Of a stretch of 64,000 nucleotides of DNA, positions 15,931 through 24,052 are shown piece after piece. Source of the stretch: Caecibacter massiliensis. GTDB taxonomy: Bacteria > Bacillota > Negativicutes > Veillonellales > Megasphaeraceae. How positions within the stretch are numbered: position 1 is the first letter of the stretch; every line of letters begins with the position of its first letter. Under the pieces are notes generated by a model. That model had not been told where the DNA came from and ran no database searches. It was given only the letters and a program-made list of their open reading frames with translations. The stretch lies in the NCBI GenBank assembly GCA_900095875.1, contig LT608311.1, positions 1,302,001 through 1,366,000 of the forward strand, written 5' to 3'. The translations under genes were made by a program, and so were the position numbers.

Positions 15931-16383
15931 ATGAAACGTGTAGAATTTTATCGTAACAATATAGATGGCAAGGTATTAGTACTCACGGGAGGACAAGCTC
16001 CGGACAGCGTTATCTATGATGGTCAGGAACTGACTCACCTCGTCGCTGGCTCTATCGATGCGGCACAGGAAAAACACGTACCGTCTTTCCAGAAAATTGA
16101 TGGACACCTGGAGGTCCACGTTGGATCCGTTACCCATCCCATGGAAGAAAAGCATTACATCGAATGGATTGCCCTGGTTGATGACAGCGGCGTCCACTTC
16201 CACTACCTGAAGCCGGGTGAAGAACCGAAAGCTTTGTTTGAAACAGGCGATGCTGGTGAAATTTACGCCTACTGCAATCTCCATGGCCTGTGGAAGGAAA
16301 GTTTTGAAACGGGCGATGCCGACGTTCTCGATGGCGCTGCCTGCTCTCCCGAATTTGGCGGCTGCCGGATCCATGAATTATAA
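15931..16383 (+). CDS. Superoxide reductase (desulfoferrodoxin/neelaredoxin family)
   Basis: This 150-residue protein reduces superoxide to peroxide at a His4-Cys iron centre (center II). The family's EKH motif is at 73-75 in a THPMEEKHYIEW stretch, and the last ligands lie in YCNLHG (Cys115, His118). The N-terminal segment of about 35 residues corresponds to the desulforedoxin domain of 2Fe forms but lacks its four cysteines, so center I is absent (class III-like). A GPx-like gene follows 15 bases after the stop, and its product could remove the peroxide formed. Its own strong promoter lies 110 bases upstream. Confidence 0.9.
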   Translation: MKRVEFYRNNIDGKVLVLTGGQAPDSVIYDGQELTHLVAGSIDAAQEKHVPSFQKIDGHLEVHVGSVTHPMEEKHYIEWIALVDDSGVHFHYLKPGEEPKALFETGDAGEIYAYCNLHGLWKESFETGDADVLDGAACSPEFGGCRIHEL

Positions 16384-16398
16384 TAGGAGGCCCTGATC

Positions 16399-16947
16399 AT
16401 GAGCGTATACGATTACACCGTCAAAGATATCCGGGGCAATGACGTGCCCCTGAGCCAGTATAAGGGCAGCGTTCTTCTCATCGTCAATACGGCCAGTAAA
16501 TGCGGTTTTACGCCGCAATATGATGGCCTGGAAGCCTTATATCAGAAATATAAAGATAAAGGTCTGGTCATTCTCGGTTTCCCTTCTAACCAGTTTCTCG
16601 AACAGGAACCGGCTGATAATGACAGTATCGAAACGTTCTGCCGCATCAACCATGGCGTGACATTCCCCTTATTTGCCAAAGTAGACGTACGTGGCGGACA
16701 GGCTATTCCTCTCTATCAGTACCTGACGGAAGCAGCACCCTTTGCCGGTTATGAACTGGATAAAGAAAGCGGCCGCCTTATCAAACAGGTCGTCGCCCAG
16801 TATTATCCGGAAAATGCCGATGGCAACGGCGTAAAATGGAATTTTACGAAATTCCTCGTCAGCCGCGACGGCTCACAGGTTCAGCGATTTGAACCGAGCA
16901 CGACACCGGAAGAACTCGATCCGGTTATTGCCCAAGCTCTTTCCTAA
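16399..16947 (+). CDS. Glutathione peroxidase family (thiol peroxidase)
   Basis: This 182-residue protein has the family's peroxidatic Cys at position 35 (NTASKCGFTPQ), the second signature GFPSNQFLEQEP, and the WNFTKFLV segment holding the catalytic Trp/Asn pair. It is a cysteine rather than selenocysteine form, and bacterial members mostly use thioredoxin. It shares a transcript with superoxide reductase, forming a two-step superoxide-to-peroxide-to-water defence in this anaerobe. A terminator follows at 17038. Confidence 0.92.
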   Translation: MSVYDYTVKDIRGNDVPLSQYKGSVLLIVNTASKCGFTPQYDGLEALYQKYKDKGLVILGFPSNQFLEQEPADNDSIETFCRINHGVTFPLFAKVDVRGGQAIPLYQYLTEAAPFAGYELDKESGRLIKQVVAQYYPENADGNGVKWNFTKFLVSRDGSQVQRFEPSTTPEELDPVIAQALS

Positions 16948-17037
16948 AGCACTTCCACCTATCATTACACCTCTTCCCTTCTAAAGATAATACCTCTTCC
17001 ATTCTAACGATACGTACGTTACACACATCAGAAACAG

Positions 17038-17084
17038 GCAGCCCCATGAAGCGGATTAAACTTCATGGGGCTGCTTGTTCATTT
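17038..17084 (+). terminator. Terminator of the superoxide reductase/peroxidase operon
   Basis: A 14-bp stem GCAGCCCCATGAAG (17038-17051) pairs with CTTCATGGGGCTGC (17061-17074), then TTGTTCATTTT. Confidence 0.85.
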
Positions 17085-17144
17085 TGCTATCATAGTACAA
17101 CTCTTTGCCAGGGAAGTAAAAAATATATTTTTTAACAAAATCCC

Positions 17145-17173
17145 TTGACAATAGCAACGCGATTTGGTATTAT
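17145..17173 (+). promoter_or_regulatory. Upstream sigma-70 promoter of the tRNA array
   Basis: TTGACA (17145-17150), 17 bases, TATTAT (17168-17173). Confidence 0.55.
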
Positions 17174-17236
17174 AATTAAGCGTTCCGATGAACGCACCTG
17201 ATAAAAAGCCCGGTATTCAATACATAAAATAATGTG

Positions 17237-17265
17237 TTGACAAGCTAGTGCGAATGTGGTAAAAT
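17237..17265 (+). promoter_or_regulatory. Proximal sigma-70 promoter of the tRNA array
   Basis: TTGACA (17237-17242), a 17-base spacer, TAAAAT (17260-17265), ending 12 bases before the first tRNA. Tandem promoters are common for tRNA operons. Confidence 0.7.
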
Positions 17266-17277
17266 ATCTTTTGTCAT

Positions 17278-17352
17278 GCGGAAGTAGCTCAGTGGTAGAG
17301 CATCACCTTGCCAAGGTGGGGGTCGCGAGTTCGAGCCTCGTTTTCCGCTCCA
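17278..17352 (+). tRNA. tRNA-Gly (anticodon GCC)
   Basis: Cloverleaf with acceptor GCGGAAG/TTTCCGC, anticodon loop TTGCCAA and encoded CCA end. First of six tRNAs in one array. Confidence 0.95.
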
Positions 17353-17357
17353 TTTAT

Positions 17358-17433
17358 TCCTCAATAGCTCAGTCGGTAGAGCAATCGGCTGTTAACCGAT
17401 TTGTCGTAGGTTCGAGTCCTACTTGAGGAGCCA
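17358..17433 (+). tRNA. tRNA-Asn (anticodon GTT)
   Basis: Acceptor TCCTCAA/TTGAGGA, anticodon loop CTGTTAA, T-loop TTCGAGT, encoded CCA. Confidence 0.95.
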
Positions 17434-17436
17434 TAC

Positions 17437-17511
17437 AGGGGTATCGCCAAGCGGTAAGGCAACGGACTCTGACTCCGTCATCCGTAGGTTCGAATCCTAC
17501 TACCCCTGCCA
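17437..17511 (+). tRNA. tRNA-Gln (anticodon CTG)
   Basis: Acceptor AGGGGTA/TACCCCT, anticodon loop CTCTGAC giving CTG, encoded CCA. Confidence 0.93.
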
Positions 17512-17516
17512 AATAT

Positions 17517-17592
17517 GATCCACTAGCTCAGTTGGCAGAGCACCTGACTTTTAATCAGGGTGTCCCGAGTTCGAATCTCGGGTGGATCACCA
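17517..17592 (+). tRNA. tRNA-Lys (anticodon TTT)
   Basis: Acceptor GATCCAC/GTGGATC, anticodon loop CTTTTAA, encoded CCA. Confidence 0.95.
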
Positions 17593-17608
17593 TAATTTTC
17601 CTTTGCAT

Positions 17609-17683
17609 GGCCCCTTGGTCAAGTGGTTAAGACACCGCCCTTTCACGGCGTGAACGTGGGTTCAAATCCCGCAGGGGTCACCA
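17609..17683 (+). tRNA. tRNA-Glu (anticodon TTC)
   Basis: Acceptor GGCCCCT/AGGGGTC, anticodon loop CTTTCAC, encoded CCA. Confidence 0.95.
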
Positions 17684-17690
17684 TTTTTAT

Positions 17691-17766
17691 GGGCGATTAG
17701 CTCAGCTGGGAGAGCGCCTGCCTTACAAGCAGGATGTCAGCGGTTCAAGCCCGTTATCGCCCACCA
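17691..17766 (+). tRNA. tRNA-Val (anticodon TAC)
   Basis: Acceptor GGGCGAT/ATCGCCC, anticodon loop CTTACAA, encoded CCA. Last tRNA of the array. Confidence 0.95.
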
Positions 17767-17837
17767 GGTTACAGCACATCCGGCAGGATGTGCTGTTTTG
17801 CTATATATACGGACACCATGACGTTAGGAGAGATGAT

Positions 17838-18296
17838 ATGAGAACAGAAACCGGGGTAGTAGAAAAGATACTGCCAGACCATATGGTACTAATTAAAGCA
17901 AGCCGGACGAGCCTTTTTTCGCGCCATGCGTCGTCTATTGGCAATGCCACGGCTCCCATTGAGGTACGCAATGAAATCGGAGCTGAAAAAGGAGATTTCG
18001 TCGAATTCGCCCTGCCGGAACGAAATATCGCCCTCGGTGGATTTATCGGCTTTGGCATCCCCATGCTGATCGTCCTCCTGAGCATTATTGTCCTGTATAC
18101 CCAGGGCCCGTCGTGGGGATTATCGGAAAATGGTTCGGCTGCAGCCGGATTCATTGGCGGCCTTATCCTGGCATTCATTATTATGAAAATTCTGAATAAA
18201 GCCTGGAAAGGACACCGTTCAGAAGCCTCCATTCTCCGTATCATCCGCCCTGATGCGGAAGAAGAACAGGGGGAAGGAGAATCTCCGCAGGGGTAA
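17838..18296 (+). CDS. RseC/MucC-like membrane protein lacking the usual cysteines
   Basis: This 152-residue protein opens with TETGVVEKILPDHMVLIKA, the usual start of RseC/MucC proteins. Two adjacent hydrophobic helices follow (about 73-95 and 108-126), then an acidic tail. RseC proteins act with Rnf-type electron transfer and SoxR reduction and normally have a cysteine cluster between the N-terminal strand and the helices. Here that stretch (ASRTSLFSRHASS) has no cysteine, so redox chemistry is unlikely. The start at 17838 has TAGGAGAG at proper distance; an upstream in-frame ATG at 17790 lies only 23 bases after the tRNA and lacks an RBS. It follows the tRNA array with no obvious terminator between. 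Confidence 0.7.
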   Translation: MRTETGVVEKILPDHMVLIKASRTSLFSRHASSIGNATAPIEVRNEIGAEKGDFVEFALPERNIALGGFIGFGIPMLIVLLSIIVLYTQGPSWGLSENGSAAAGFIGGLILAFIIMKILNKAWKGHRSEASILRIIRPDAEEEQGEGESPQG

Positions 18297-18343
18297 GCTG
18301 CTTTTAGCGATATAAAAATAATTTTCGATACTTTAAAAAGGGA

Positions 18344-18389
18344 AAAATGCTCACAAAGCCTATTCTGGAAGGCTTTGTGAGCATTTTTT
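18344..18389 (+). terminator. Terminator after the RseC-like gene
   Basis: AATGCTCACAAAGCCT pairs with AGGCTTTGTGAGCATT around an 8-base loop, ending in six T. Both flanks are A/T rich and it may work in both directions. The following 18390-18607 is AT-rich with no gene, only a possible promoter (TTGCAA 18470, TATAAG 18493). Confidence 0.85.
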
Positions 18390-18621
18390 GTTTGGCTTTC
18401 ATACGTGCTATATTTTTCTCATCTAACTAATTCATTACCTTTTGACTTCTTATTGCACCTTCTTTTTTATTGCAATGGTTATTTAAATATTGTATAAGCG
18501 TTATTTGCATCTTAGTGTAAACTAACCCTTTTTGCATTGAGCTTGATGGGATGACAAATATAACGTTAAAATAAAAAATAGTAAAAATATTCCAATGTAG
18601 TCACTATAGGAGGGAAGAGGG

Positions 18622-20110
18622 CTGGATATCAATGACTTCAAAGGAATAGAGGCCAGTTTTTTTAGACTATAAAGTTTCGTTAGAAGCAAACAAACCTAAA
18701 AGTTGGCTAAAATCAGTTTCTGCATTTGCCAATACTAAAGGAGGGCATATTTTATTTGGAATAACTGACGGTGACCATGAAGCAATTGGCTTAGATGATG
18801 CTCAAGGAACTGCCAGCAAGATTTCGGAATTTCTTTCAACTCGGATTAGCCCTATGGTTAATTATACATTAATAACATTTTCTAGCCATCGAGAAGGTAA
18901 ATATTGTCTTGATTTGGCTATCTTTCCAGGACCCAATTATCCGTACTATTATATTCACGAGCATACAAGAGAATGCTATGTCCGACGTGGCGATAGATCT
19001 GAATTGGCAACTACTTTAGAACTTAATACCCTGATTCTAAAGGGAATGAATCAAACTTATGATGCGTTGCCTACTTCTTATCAAGTGAGTGATGTTAGTT
19101 TTACTTTACTAGGAGCGACTTTAAAAAGAGAGACGGGCGAAGAATTTAATTTATCTCAAGATCCTATTTCTATGGGATTAATGACGGAAGCTGGTAAAGT
19201 GACAAATGCTGGATTATTGCTTTGTGATCAAGGAATTTTAAAACAATCGCGTGTTGTTTGTACTCATTGGAAAGGGATAACAAAAGGGTCTGTTGAAGGT
19301 GATGCACTAGATGATGAAGAATTTTCTGGAGCGAGTCTAATTACTCTTCTTAACAATGCAGAATCATTTATACGAAATAATTCGAAAAATCCTTGGACAA
19401 TACGGGGAATGCATAGGGAAGAGAAGAGTGATTATCCGTTTAAAGCGGTTCGTGAAGTTTTAGTTAATGCCTTGATTCATCGGGACTATCAAAATATCGG
19501 TTCGGAAATACATGTCGATATGTATGATGATCGACTGGATATCTCTTCCCCTGGAGGAATGATGAATGGAAGTCGTATTCAAGATTTAGATTTAAAAATG
19601 ATTCCGTCCATGAGAAGAAATGAAATTATATCTGATATTTTTGGCCGACTGCATTATATGGATCGCAGAGGTAGTGGCATACGCCGGGTTATGAATTCAT
19701 ATGCAGATTTTGATATAAAGCCAATATTTTATTCCAATGAATATTTTTTCCTTGTTTCACTGCCTAACAGGGGAAATGAGTTGCGAAGTGGAATGAAATC
19801 AAATAAAACGCAACTTACTCCGGATAAAACGCAACTTACCGACTTAAAAATCATTATACAAACAAGAGCGGCTAAAAGCTTTCGAAAAGACACGTTAAAA
19901 AAGATTATCAATTTATTGGAAATTTATGAATTCGCCTACCCTTTTAACCGGCAGATTGTGGCAACTCAATTTGGAATCAGTCAAAATGCGGCATCACGGA
20001 TTTTAAAGAAGGCGATGGAGTGTGGCATCATTAGAAAAGAAAGGAGAGGAATATATTATTTTAGAGAAGCATTAGTAAATAAAGATTCATGCTACAGTCA
20101 GGAAAAATAG
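18622..20110 (+). pseudogene. AlbA_2/RecG-like ATPase-fold regulator, frameshifted in a T7 run
   Basis: The full product would be about 495 residues. An N-terminal AlbA_2 (Schlafen-type) domain (FLDYKVSLEANKPKSWLKSV, FANTKGGHILFGI) precedes an HATPase_c_4 region with VREVLVNALIHRDY and SSPGGM. A C-terminal winged helix follows (QIVATQFGISQNAASRILKK). COG2865 proteins of this type are putative transcription regulators, often in defence or mobile contexts. The first codons (LDINDFKGIEASF) lie in another frame from FLDYK; removing one T from the T7 run at 18657-18663 restores it. AGGAGG at 18608 suits a start at CTG 18622, where ATG would be expected. The shortest uninterrupted frame starts at ATG 18854. 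Base composition is clearly AT-richer than the neighbours and it sits after a tRNA array, suggesting transfer. Confidence 0.8.
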
Positions 20111-20116
20111 TTTAAT

Positions 20117-20228
20117 AAAAAATCACCTCTTATATTAGTACATGGTGTACTGCCCCCAAAAAAAGTTAGACCTAAAAATCTAACGATGGTAGGTCAGTAC
20201 ATGTACTGAATCATAGAGGTGATTTTTT
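20117..20228. terminator. Bidirectional terminator split by a small insertion
   Basis: AAAAAATCACCTCT (20117-20130) pairs with AGAGGTGATTTTTT (20215-20228). The 84-base loop is far longer than normal and contains the mini-element at 20146-20201. It serves the convergent AlbA_2 and C39-like genes. Confidence 0.7.
20146..20201. mobile_element. 56-bp IS-end-like mini-element inside a terminator loop
   Basis: The ends are inverted (TGTACTG at 20146, CAGTACA at 20195-20201). The left end continues CCCCCAAAAAAAGTTAGACC, the type of terminus seen in IS3-family (IS150-group) elements. An inner GTTAGA/TCTAAC pair closes a hairpin. A related but longer version lies at 32808-32926. No transposase is encoded, so it would be a remnant or MITE. 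Confidence 0.5.
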
Positions 20229-20238
20229 GATTTATTTA

Positions 20239-21048
20239 TTACTTTTTATCCGGAATGGGTACTAAGAAAAGCTGGTTGCTGCCGCCTTCTGATTCGGGGA
20301 ACTGATTGTACATGGAGAACATCGATTGGAACCGCTGCCAGGAGTAGATTCCGTACCCGTCCTGGTTATGGTCGGTAGTATCATATGGGTCAGCGACGAT
20401 GATGACGTCGTCGGCTTCATTGGCTGTACCCATATCATCATAACCAATGATAGCCTGCCAATGGCCACTCCAGTCTATCCAGCAGATTAGGATGGGATGG
20501 CCTTCTTTCAGAAATTTTCGTACATCGCTGGCAGAAAGTGTTTTGCCTTCCTTTTGATAGTCACTGCTGGAGATGTAATGAAAGCCTCCGACGCCATCAA
20601 ATATATCCTTCATCTGGCGCAGTGTCGTTCCCGGATAACCATTGGGAAAACCGGGGACGGTCACGTCCTTTAGAGGATGACGCAGGGCGGCCAGTTTTTG
20701 CTCGTTCCATCCGTCTGTCCGGCCATACCATTGCAGTACGGTCAGGGCGGCTGCCGGTCCGCAGGACCATTCGCTCGTCTGTTGGAAGGTCTGGTATCCG
20801 CTGAGAATGGTCCGCGATGCCGTAGATTTCATGTGGTAGAAATCGGGATGAGCGTAATACGGGGAATCGGGATGGTCGTACTGCCGTTCAATGGAGGCAG
20901 CTCCTTCATTAGGCGTCAGCCGGGCAGATACGGTCAGTTTCATATCGTTCGTAAAATCGGAAGCGGCATAAGCTGCTCCTGCTGCACCTATCAGTATAGT
21001 CGTACATAACAAGGAACACAGCCGTTGTTTCAGTTTATTCATAGGCAT
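20239..21048 (-). CDS. Secreted C39-like cysteine peptidase
   Basis: This 269-residue protein has a signal peptide (basic start, hydrophobic 11-26, cleavage after AYA at about 29). A papain-like C39_2 domain follows: catalytic Cys96 in QQTSEWSCGPAA, His196 in SGHWQAIIGYDD and Asp220 in VADPYD. Members without an ABC transporter act outside the membrane on peptides or have been adapted to other substrates. No bacteriocin or transporter gene is adjacent, so bacteriocin processing is not supported. The start is either this ATG or the one 6 bases further in; the RBS is weak for both. Confidence 0.82.
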   Translation of the reverse strand: MPMNKLKQRLCSLLCTTILIGAAGAAYAASDFTNDMKLTVSARLTPNEGAASIERQYDHPDSPYYAHPDFYHMKSTASRTILSGYQTFQQTSEWSCGPAAALTVLQWYGRTDGWNEQKLAALRHPLKDVTVPGFPNGYPGTTLRQMKDIFDGVGGFHYISSSDYQKEGKTLSASDVRKFLKEGHPILICWIDWSGHWQAIIGYDDMGTANEADDVIIVADPYDTTDHNQDGYGIYSWQRFQSMFSMYNQFPESEGGSNQLFLVPIPDKK

Positions 21049-21066
21049 TCTTTATTTGATGAACAA

Positions 21067-22302
21067 TCAGTCGAAATGACGGTCGAAGAGGTCGCTCTTT
21101 TCCAGAAATTCTTCTACGGTAGCAAATCCCAGGTGTTTGAGCAGTTCGATGACGTAGGGATTTTCTACAGGCGTCCGGCTCTGGGCTTCCTGCCCGTAGG
21201 CCTGTACGCAGGCTTTGCCTTCTTCTTTTTTGATGATGGCCCGGGGACCGCCGACACAGCCGCCGATGCAGCCCATGCCTTCAAAGAAATTGCCATCGCG
21301 ATTGCCGGCGAGAATGTCATTGATCATGGCTTTGCAGCCGGGGACACCGTCGGCTTTGCGGGTCTTGATGGGCACCTTGCGGTCCGGGTCCAGCTGGGCG
21401 ACGGTCATGGCTACGGCGTCGGCAACCCCGCCGGCACAGGCATAGCCGATACCGGATGATGAGGCGTGGGGGACGTTTTCTTCTTCCATTTTTTCCAGGT
21501 CCATATTGGTGACGGAAAACAGATCACGCAGTTCCTGATAGGTCAGGACATAATCGATGGCACCGGCGATATCCGGTTCTTTCCGTTCGGCTTTTTTGGC
21601 AAGACAGGGACCGATGAATACAGTTTTGGCATTGGGATGCAGTGCCTTTACCGTGCGGCCTCCGGCAATCATAGGGGAAACGGAGCCGGGGACATTGGGA
21701 AGCAGCTGGTGATAGAGCTTCTTGATCATGGCAATCCACATAGGACAGCAGCAGCTCGTCAGCTGGAACTGTTCTTCTGTATGGACGTTTTTATCAAATT
21801 CTAACGCTTCTTTCATGGTCAGGATATCGGCAAATATGGCGACTTCCAGCATGCCGGTAAATCCCAGGTGTTTCAGGGCCGTGCGCATCTTCCCCATGGT
21901 GACGTTAGGGCCGAATTGGCCGGAGATAGCCGGTGCTACCAGTGCGTAGACCGGGCCATCGTAGTCATGCAGTTCCTGGACGACGGGGATGATATCTTTA
22001 CTCGTTTTGAGACTTTCCAGTTTGCAGGCATCGACACAGGCCTGACAGCCGACACATTCTGCATCGTCGATTATCATCCCTTTGCCATCGGGAGACGGTT
22101 TGATAGCGCCCCAGGAACAGGCTTCCTGGCAGGGATGTTTTTCATCAGGCGGACAGACGCAGGGTTTTACCCGCCAGATCAGTGGATGGTCGTCCGGATG
22201 GGCCAGACAGTCAATGAGCTTCGGGTCTCCATCGACATCGACCGGTTTACCATCAGCGGCCTGCCGGAGCATCTGATGATATAGTTCATCTAATGTTTTC
22301 AT
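21067..22302 (-). CDS. [FeFe]-hydrogenase family protein with two [4Fe-4S] clusters
   Basis: This 411-residue protein has an N-terminal ferredoxin-like part (Cys50/58/62 region and CVGCQACVDAC at 83-93). The C-terminal hydrogenase large-subunit domain carries the H-cluster motifs L1 TSCCCPMW (183-189), L2 GPCLAKKAE (231-239) and L3 EGMGCIGGCVGG (341-352). All four H-cluster cysteines appear present, so catalysis or H2 sensing is plausible. L2 begins GPCLAKK rather than the MPCxxK of classic HydA, which fits the less-studied groups. No PAS or phosphatase domain is attached. RBS AAAGGAGG is strong. HydF, needed for H-cluster maturation, lies at 44269. Confidence 0.85.
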   Translation of the reverse strand: MKTLDELYHQMLRQAADGKPVDVDGDPKLIDCLAHPDDHPLIWRVKPCVCPPDEKHPCQEACSWGAIKPSPDGKGMIIDDAECVGCQACVDACKLESLKTSKDIIPVVQELHDYDGPVYALVAPAISGQFGPNVTMGKMRTALKHLGFTGMLEVAIFADILTMKEALEFDKNVHTEEQFQLTSCCCPMWIAMIKKLYHQLLPNVPGSVSPMIAGGRTVKALHPNAKTVFIGPCLAKKAERKEPDIAGAIDYVLTYQELRDLFSVTNMDLEKMEEENVPHASSSGIGYACAGGVADAVAMTVAQLDPDRKVPIKTRKADGVPGCKAMINDILAGNRDGNFFEGMGCIGGCVGGPRAIIKKEEGKACVQAYGQEAQSRTPVENPYVIELLKHLGFATVEEFLEKSDLFDRHFD

Positions 22303-22410
22303 AAGGAACCTCCTTTATAAGTATCCGTTAAAATAGAATGATGCAACTTTATTTTAACAGATTTTTTGAAATTGCCATAGCTTTATCGTAATTTAACATT
22401 TCCCGATAAA

Positions 22411-22452
22411 CAAATACTCTTTGCCCACCGGGGAGTGAACAAAGAGTATTTG
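22411..22452 (-). terminator. Terminator of the FprA flavoprotein gene
   Basis: CAAATACTCTTTG (22411-22423) pairs with CAAAGAGTATTTG (22440-22452); a T-rich stretch follows on the minus strand. Confidence 0.75.
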
Positions 22453-22526
22453 CTTAGCTAAAAACAAGAATATACATTTTAAAAATATCTCTGACAGAAA
22501 AACATATAACTCAACTATCTTTTTTA

Positions 22527-23858
22527 TTAGCCGGCATAACCGCCTTTGACGCCTTCACGGGCATCTCTTTCCCAATCTTCAAAATGTTCTTTTGCAGCCT
22601 GGCCGATCTGTTCGTCGTTGTTGTAATCGCCGAGTTCTGTCGGTACGTCATCTTCCGGACTTTCTGAAACGCCGACGGCTTTTGCAAATTCCCGGCCGTA
22701 TTCACGGCACGTTTCCTGTGTTTCCTGGTCCGGATTCCACTGGCAGCGGAGCCCATCATTTACGACATCGAAACCGGCTCCCTGCAGAAGGGCTGTAATC
22801 TGTTTGACTGCTTCGCCGCTCCAGCCATAGCTGCCGAAGGCAGCGGCTTTCTTATTCTTGAATTTCAAGCCACGGATCATTTCCATAATGCCGCCGATGG
22901 AGAAGAGATAGCCATAATTGATAGTAGGCGAACCGACGAGGATAGCTTTGGATTTGAAGACTTCTGTTACGATGTCGTTCTTGTCATCCACTGCGGAATT
23001 GAAAAGCTTTACTGTCACTGTCGGATCGGCTTCGCGCAGGCCTTCGGCAATGCATTCAGCCATACGGCGTGTCGAGTTCCACATGGTGTCATAGATGATG
23101 GTAATCTGGTTTTCCTGGTACGCTTTTGCCCATTCCTGGTATTTGGCAACAATCCGCATCGGGTTATCACGCCAGATGACGCCGTGGCTGGGGCAGATCA
23201 TCGATACGGGGACATTCATGTTCAGGATTTCATCGATTTTGCGGGTGACCATGGGGCTGTACAGGTTCAGGATGTTGGCATAGTACTTCATGGCTTCCTG
23301 ATAGAGTTCAGCCTGATCGACGCAGTCATTGTACATCTTTTCGCTGGCATAGTGCTGGCCGAATCCGTCATTGCTGAAGAGGATGTTTTCACCGGTCATA
23401 TAGGTGAACATCGTATCGGGCCAGTGCAGCATCGGTGCTTCGATGAAGACGAGCTGGCTGCTTCCGAGGTCCAGCGTATCGCCGGTCTTGACATTGACGA
23501 AGTTCCAGTCCTGGTGATACAGGCCGCGCAGGATGGCTTCCCCTTTCTTCGTGCAGTAAATCGGCGTGTCCGGGATTTCACGCATCAGGGCCGGCAGGGC
23601 GCCGCTGTGATCGTTTTCATTATGGTTCATGACGATATAGTCGATGTCCTTGAGGTCGATTTCGCGCTTTAAGTTAGCGACAAATTCTTCATCGAAGGGT
23701 TTCCATACGGTATCCATCAAAACAGTCTTTGTATCGCGGATCAGGTACGAGTTGTAGGAAGATCCCTTTTCTGTAGAATATTCATGTCCATGAAATTCGT
23801 TCAGTTCCCAATCGATTTTCCCTACCCAGGTTACTTTATCTGTCAGTTTTTTTCCCAT
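22527..23858 (-). CDS. fprA: A-type flavoprotein (FprA; O2/NO reductase)
   Basis: This 443-residue protein has an N-terminal metallo-beta-lactamase-like diiron domain with HNENDHSG (His79, Glu81, Asp83, His84), further ligands in MLHWPDTM, SNDGFGQH and CPSHGVIW, and a flavodoxin domain from about residue 253 (IYDTMWNSTRRMAE). Such flavodiiron proteins reduce O2 to water or NO to N2O in anaerobes. There is no rubredoxin domain, but an acidic C-terminal extension of about 45 residues is present, so electrons must come from a separate rubredoxin or similar carrier. Together with superoxide reductase it forms the oxygen-defence set here. RBS AAAGGAG precedes the ATG. Confidence 0.92.
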   Translation of the reverse strand: MGKKLTDKVTWVGKIDWELNEFHGHEYSTEKGSSYNSYLIRDTKTVLMDTVWKPFDEEFVANLKREIDLKDIDYIVMNHNENDHSGALPALMREIPDTPIYCTKKGEAILRGLYHQDWNFVNVKTGDTLDLGSSQLVFIEAPMLHWPDTMFTYMTGENILFSNDGFGQHYASEKMYNDCVDQAELYQEAMKYYANILNLYSPMVTRKIDEILNMNVPVSMICPSHGVIWRDNPMRIVAKYQEWAKAYQENQITIIYDTMWNSTRRMAECIAEGLREADPTVTVKLFNSAVDDKNDIVTEVFKSKAILVGSPTINYGYLFSIGGIMEMIRGLKFKNKKAAAFGSYGWSGEAVKQITALLQGAGFDVVNDGLRCQWNPDQETQETCREYGREFAKAVGVSESPEDDVPTELGDYNNDEQIGQAAKEHFEDWERDAREGVKGGYAG

Positions 23859-23948
23859 GTCTATCGTCTCCTTTTATGTAGCTATTGAAATCTGACTTGG
23901 TTCATCGTTCTTACAAGACTAGTATAATTGGGAAGGCGTTACAAAGCA

Positions 23949-23962
23949 GTTGCATTTGCAAC
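23949..23962. promoter_or_regulatory. Palindrome in the divergent promoter region of fprA
   Basis: GTTGCA-TT-TGCAAC lies between fprA (minus) and the SWIM gene (plus), near a possible minus-strand -10 (TATACT, complement at 23921-23926). It may be an operator. Confidence 0.4.
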
Positions 23963-24052
23963 GGGTGAAGCCTTTTTGGAAAATCCAGACAAAAATATGA
24001 TGCTGGCAGGGGAGACCATGGTATAATGAAAAAAATGGCTAAGGGAATGGAG

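Noticed and set aside
17278-17766. tRNA array considered as an integration site for a genomic island covering 18.4-20.1 kb
   Set aside because: No integrase and no repeated tRNA 3' end was found downstream; only AT-rich composition supports transfer.
20239-21048. C39-like protein as a bacteriocin-processing protease
   Set aside because: It has a signal peptide, no ABC transporter domains, and no double-glycine leader peptide genes nearby.
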